64,000 nt of DNA, taken from assembly GCF_025725665.1 (NCBI RefSeq), contig NZ_CP107009.1, positions 3,534,001 through 3,598,000 of the forward strand, given 5' to 3'. The notes under the pieces were generated by a model. That model searched no databases. It was given only the letters and a program-made list of their open reading frames with translations, and had not been told where the DNA came from. Positions 63,359 to 64,000 of this stretch are shown piece after piece (position 1 is the first letter of the stretch; each line of letters opens with the position of its first letter). The stretch comes from Halomonas sp. LR3S48. GTDB lineage: Bacteria > Pseudomonadota > Gammaproteobacteria > Pseudomonadales > Halomonadaceae. A program made the translations under genes and the position numbers.

Positions 63359-64000
63359 ATGAATCCGCTACTGCGCACCGCCCTGGCTGCGACGCTGCTC
63401 GCCCTCGCCTCCCCCGCCCTGGCCGGCCTGGCCTACGTCTCCAACGAGAAGGACAACAGCATTTCGGTGATCGATACCGACTCTCTGGAGGTCATCGAGA
63501 CGATCCCGGTCGGCAAGCGCCCTCGCGGCATTCTGCTCTCCAAGGACCACACCAAGCTCTATATCTGCGCCAGCGACGACGATACCGTGCAGATCATGGA
63601 CCTGGCGACGCGCCGCATCGTCGATACCCTGCCCTCGGGGGAGGACCCCGAGCAGTTCGCGCTGCACCCCAACGATCGCTGGTTGTTCATTGCCAACGAG
63701 GACGATGCCATCGTCACCGTGGTGGACGTCCCGACCAAGGAGGTACTGGCCCAGATCGAGGTCGGTATCGAACCGGAGGGCATGGCTGTCAGCCCCGACG
63801 GGCGCTGGGCGGTCAATACCAGCGAGACCACCAGCATGCTGCACTGGATCGATACCGAGGACTTCGAGATCAAGAAGAACATGGTGGTCGGCCAGCGTCC
63901 CCGCCACGTGGAGTTCAGCAGCGACGGCAAGGTGGCCTGGGCCTCGGCCGAGATCGGCGGGACCGTCCACGTCATTGATGTCGAGGCGCTGGAGGAGATC
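63359..64000 (+). CDS. YVTN-type beta-propeller protein of the PQQ locus (partial, 3' end outside the window)
   Basis: The window ends inside this gene; 214 codons are visible from the ATG at 63359. It has a signal peptide (RTALAATLLALASPALA) and then repeated propeller blades: AYVSNEKDNSISVIDTDSLEVIETIPVG, LYICASDDDTVQIMDLATRRIVDTLPSG and LFIANEDDAIVTVVDVPTKEVLAQIEVG. This pattern matches the beta-propeller family associated with PQQ-dependent catabolism. It follows the binding-protein gene on the same strand and probably belongs to an exporter operon that continues to the right. Confidence 0.86.
   Translation, partial: MNPLLRTALAATLLALASPALAGLAYVSNEKDNSISVIDTDSLEVIETIPVGKRPRGILLSKDHTKLYICASDDDTVQIMDLATRRIVDTLPSGEDPEQFALHPNDRWLFIANEDDAIVTVVDVPTKEVLAQIEVGIEPEGMAVSPDGRWAVNTSETTSMLHWIDTEDFEIKKNMVVGQRPRHVEFSSDGKVAWASAEIGGTVHVIDVEALEEI

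Overview
This window looks like the chromosome of a moderately halophilic gammaproteobacterium of the Halomonadaceae (Halomonas or a close relative). The DNA is GC-rich with dense gene packing. It carries a complete doeA/doeB/doeX set for ectoine breakdown plus doeC- and doeD-like genes, and a BetT-type choline carrier. Its alpha-glucosidase has its catalytic residues at exactly the positions (Asp202, Glu271) known for the Halomonas sp. H11 enzyme. I see no tRNA, rRNA, insertion sequence, prophage or CRISPR array.

Layout. 1-2133 (minus): a cut-off doeD-like aminotransferase and a doeC-like aldehyde dehydrogenase. 2321-8571 (minus): an operon of a carbon-nitrogen hydrolase, an ATP-grasp ligase, a C45 Ntn-hydrolase and a very large PLP decarboxylase, of unknown pathway. 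9221-15896 (plus): six genes of unknown function built around an AAA+ ATPase, with a coiled-coil protein and two small membrane proteins. 15923-18671 (minus): doeX, doeB, doeA, read divergently from an EnuR-like MocR regulator and a GhrA-like reductase (18886-21256, plus). The ectoine genes A-B-X and C-D are therefore separated by about 13.8 kb of two unrelated modules.

21326-25394: a NIT-domain chemoreceptor, a DUF3108 protein and a LysO-type exporter. 25580-32717 (plus): an aglEFGAKR-like alpha-glucoside uptake and hydrolysis operon with its LacI regulator. 32822-40063 (plus): an RND efflux pump translationally coupled to a BaeSR-like two-component system and followed by a Spy-like periplasmic protein. 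40157-43394 (minus): a TRAP transporter. 43874-47804 (plus): BetT, with a BetI-type operator upstream, and a DauA-like SulP transporter. 47810-53555: a stand-alone Hen1-type RNA methyltransferase with YjbQ, a cupin, and an ECF sigma/anti-sigma pair flanked by two paralogous methyltransferases, one fused to a MerC-like membrane domain, then a thioredoxin-reductase-like enzyme.

53775-64000: an alcohol oxidation region with a Zn alcohol dehydrogenase, an ExaC-like aldehyde dehydrogenase and a PQQ alcohol dehydrogenase carrying the Asp+2 signature of lanthanide-dependent enzymes. It is followed by the accessory set usual for such loci: metallo-beta-lactamase fold protein, SoxYZ-like carrier, XoxJ-like binding protein, PedF-like cytochrome c, ABC-type binding protein and a beta-propeller protein cut by the window end. 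A 14-bp motif is shared by the PQQ-dehydrogenase and cytochrome promoter regions.

The best candidates for undescribed biology are the AAA+ six-gene module, the ATP-grasp/C45/decarboxylase operon and the sigma-factor locus with twin methyltransferases.
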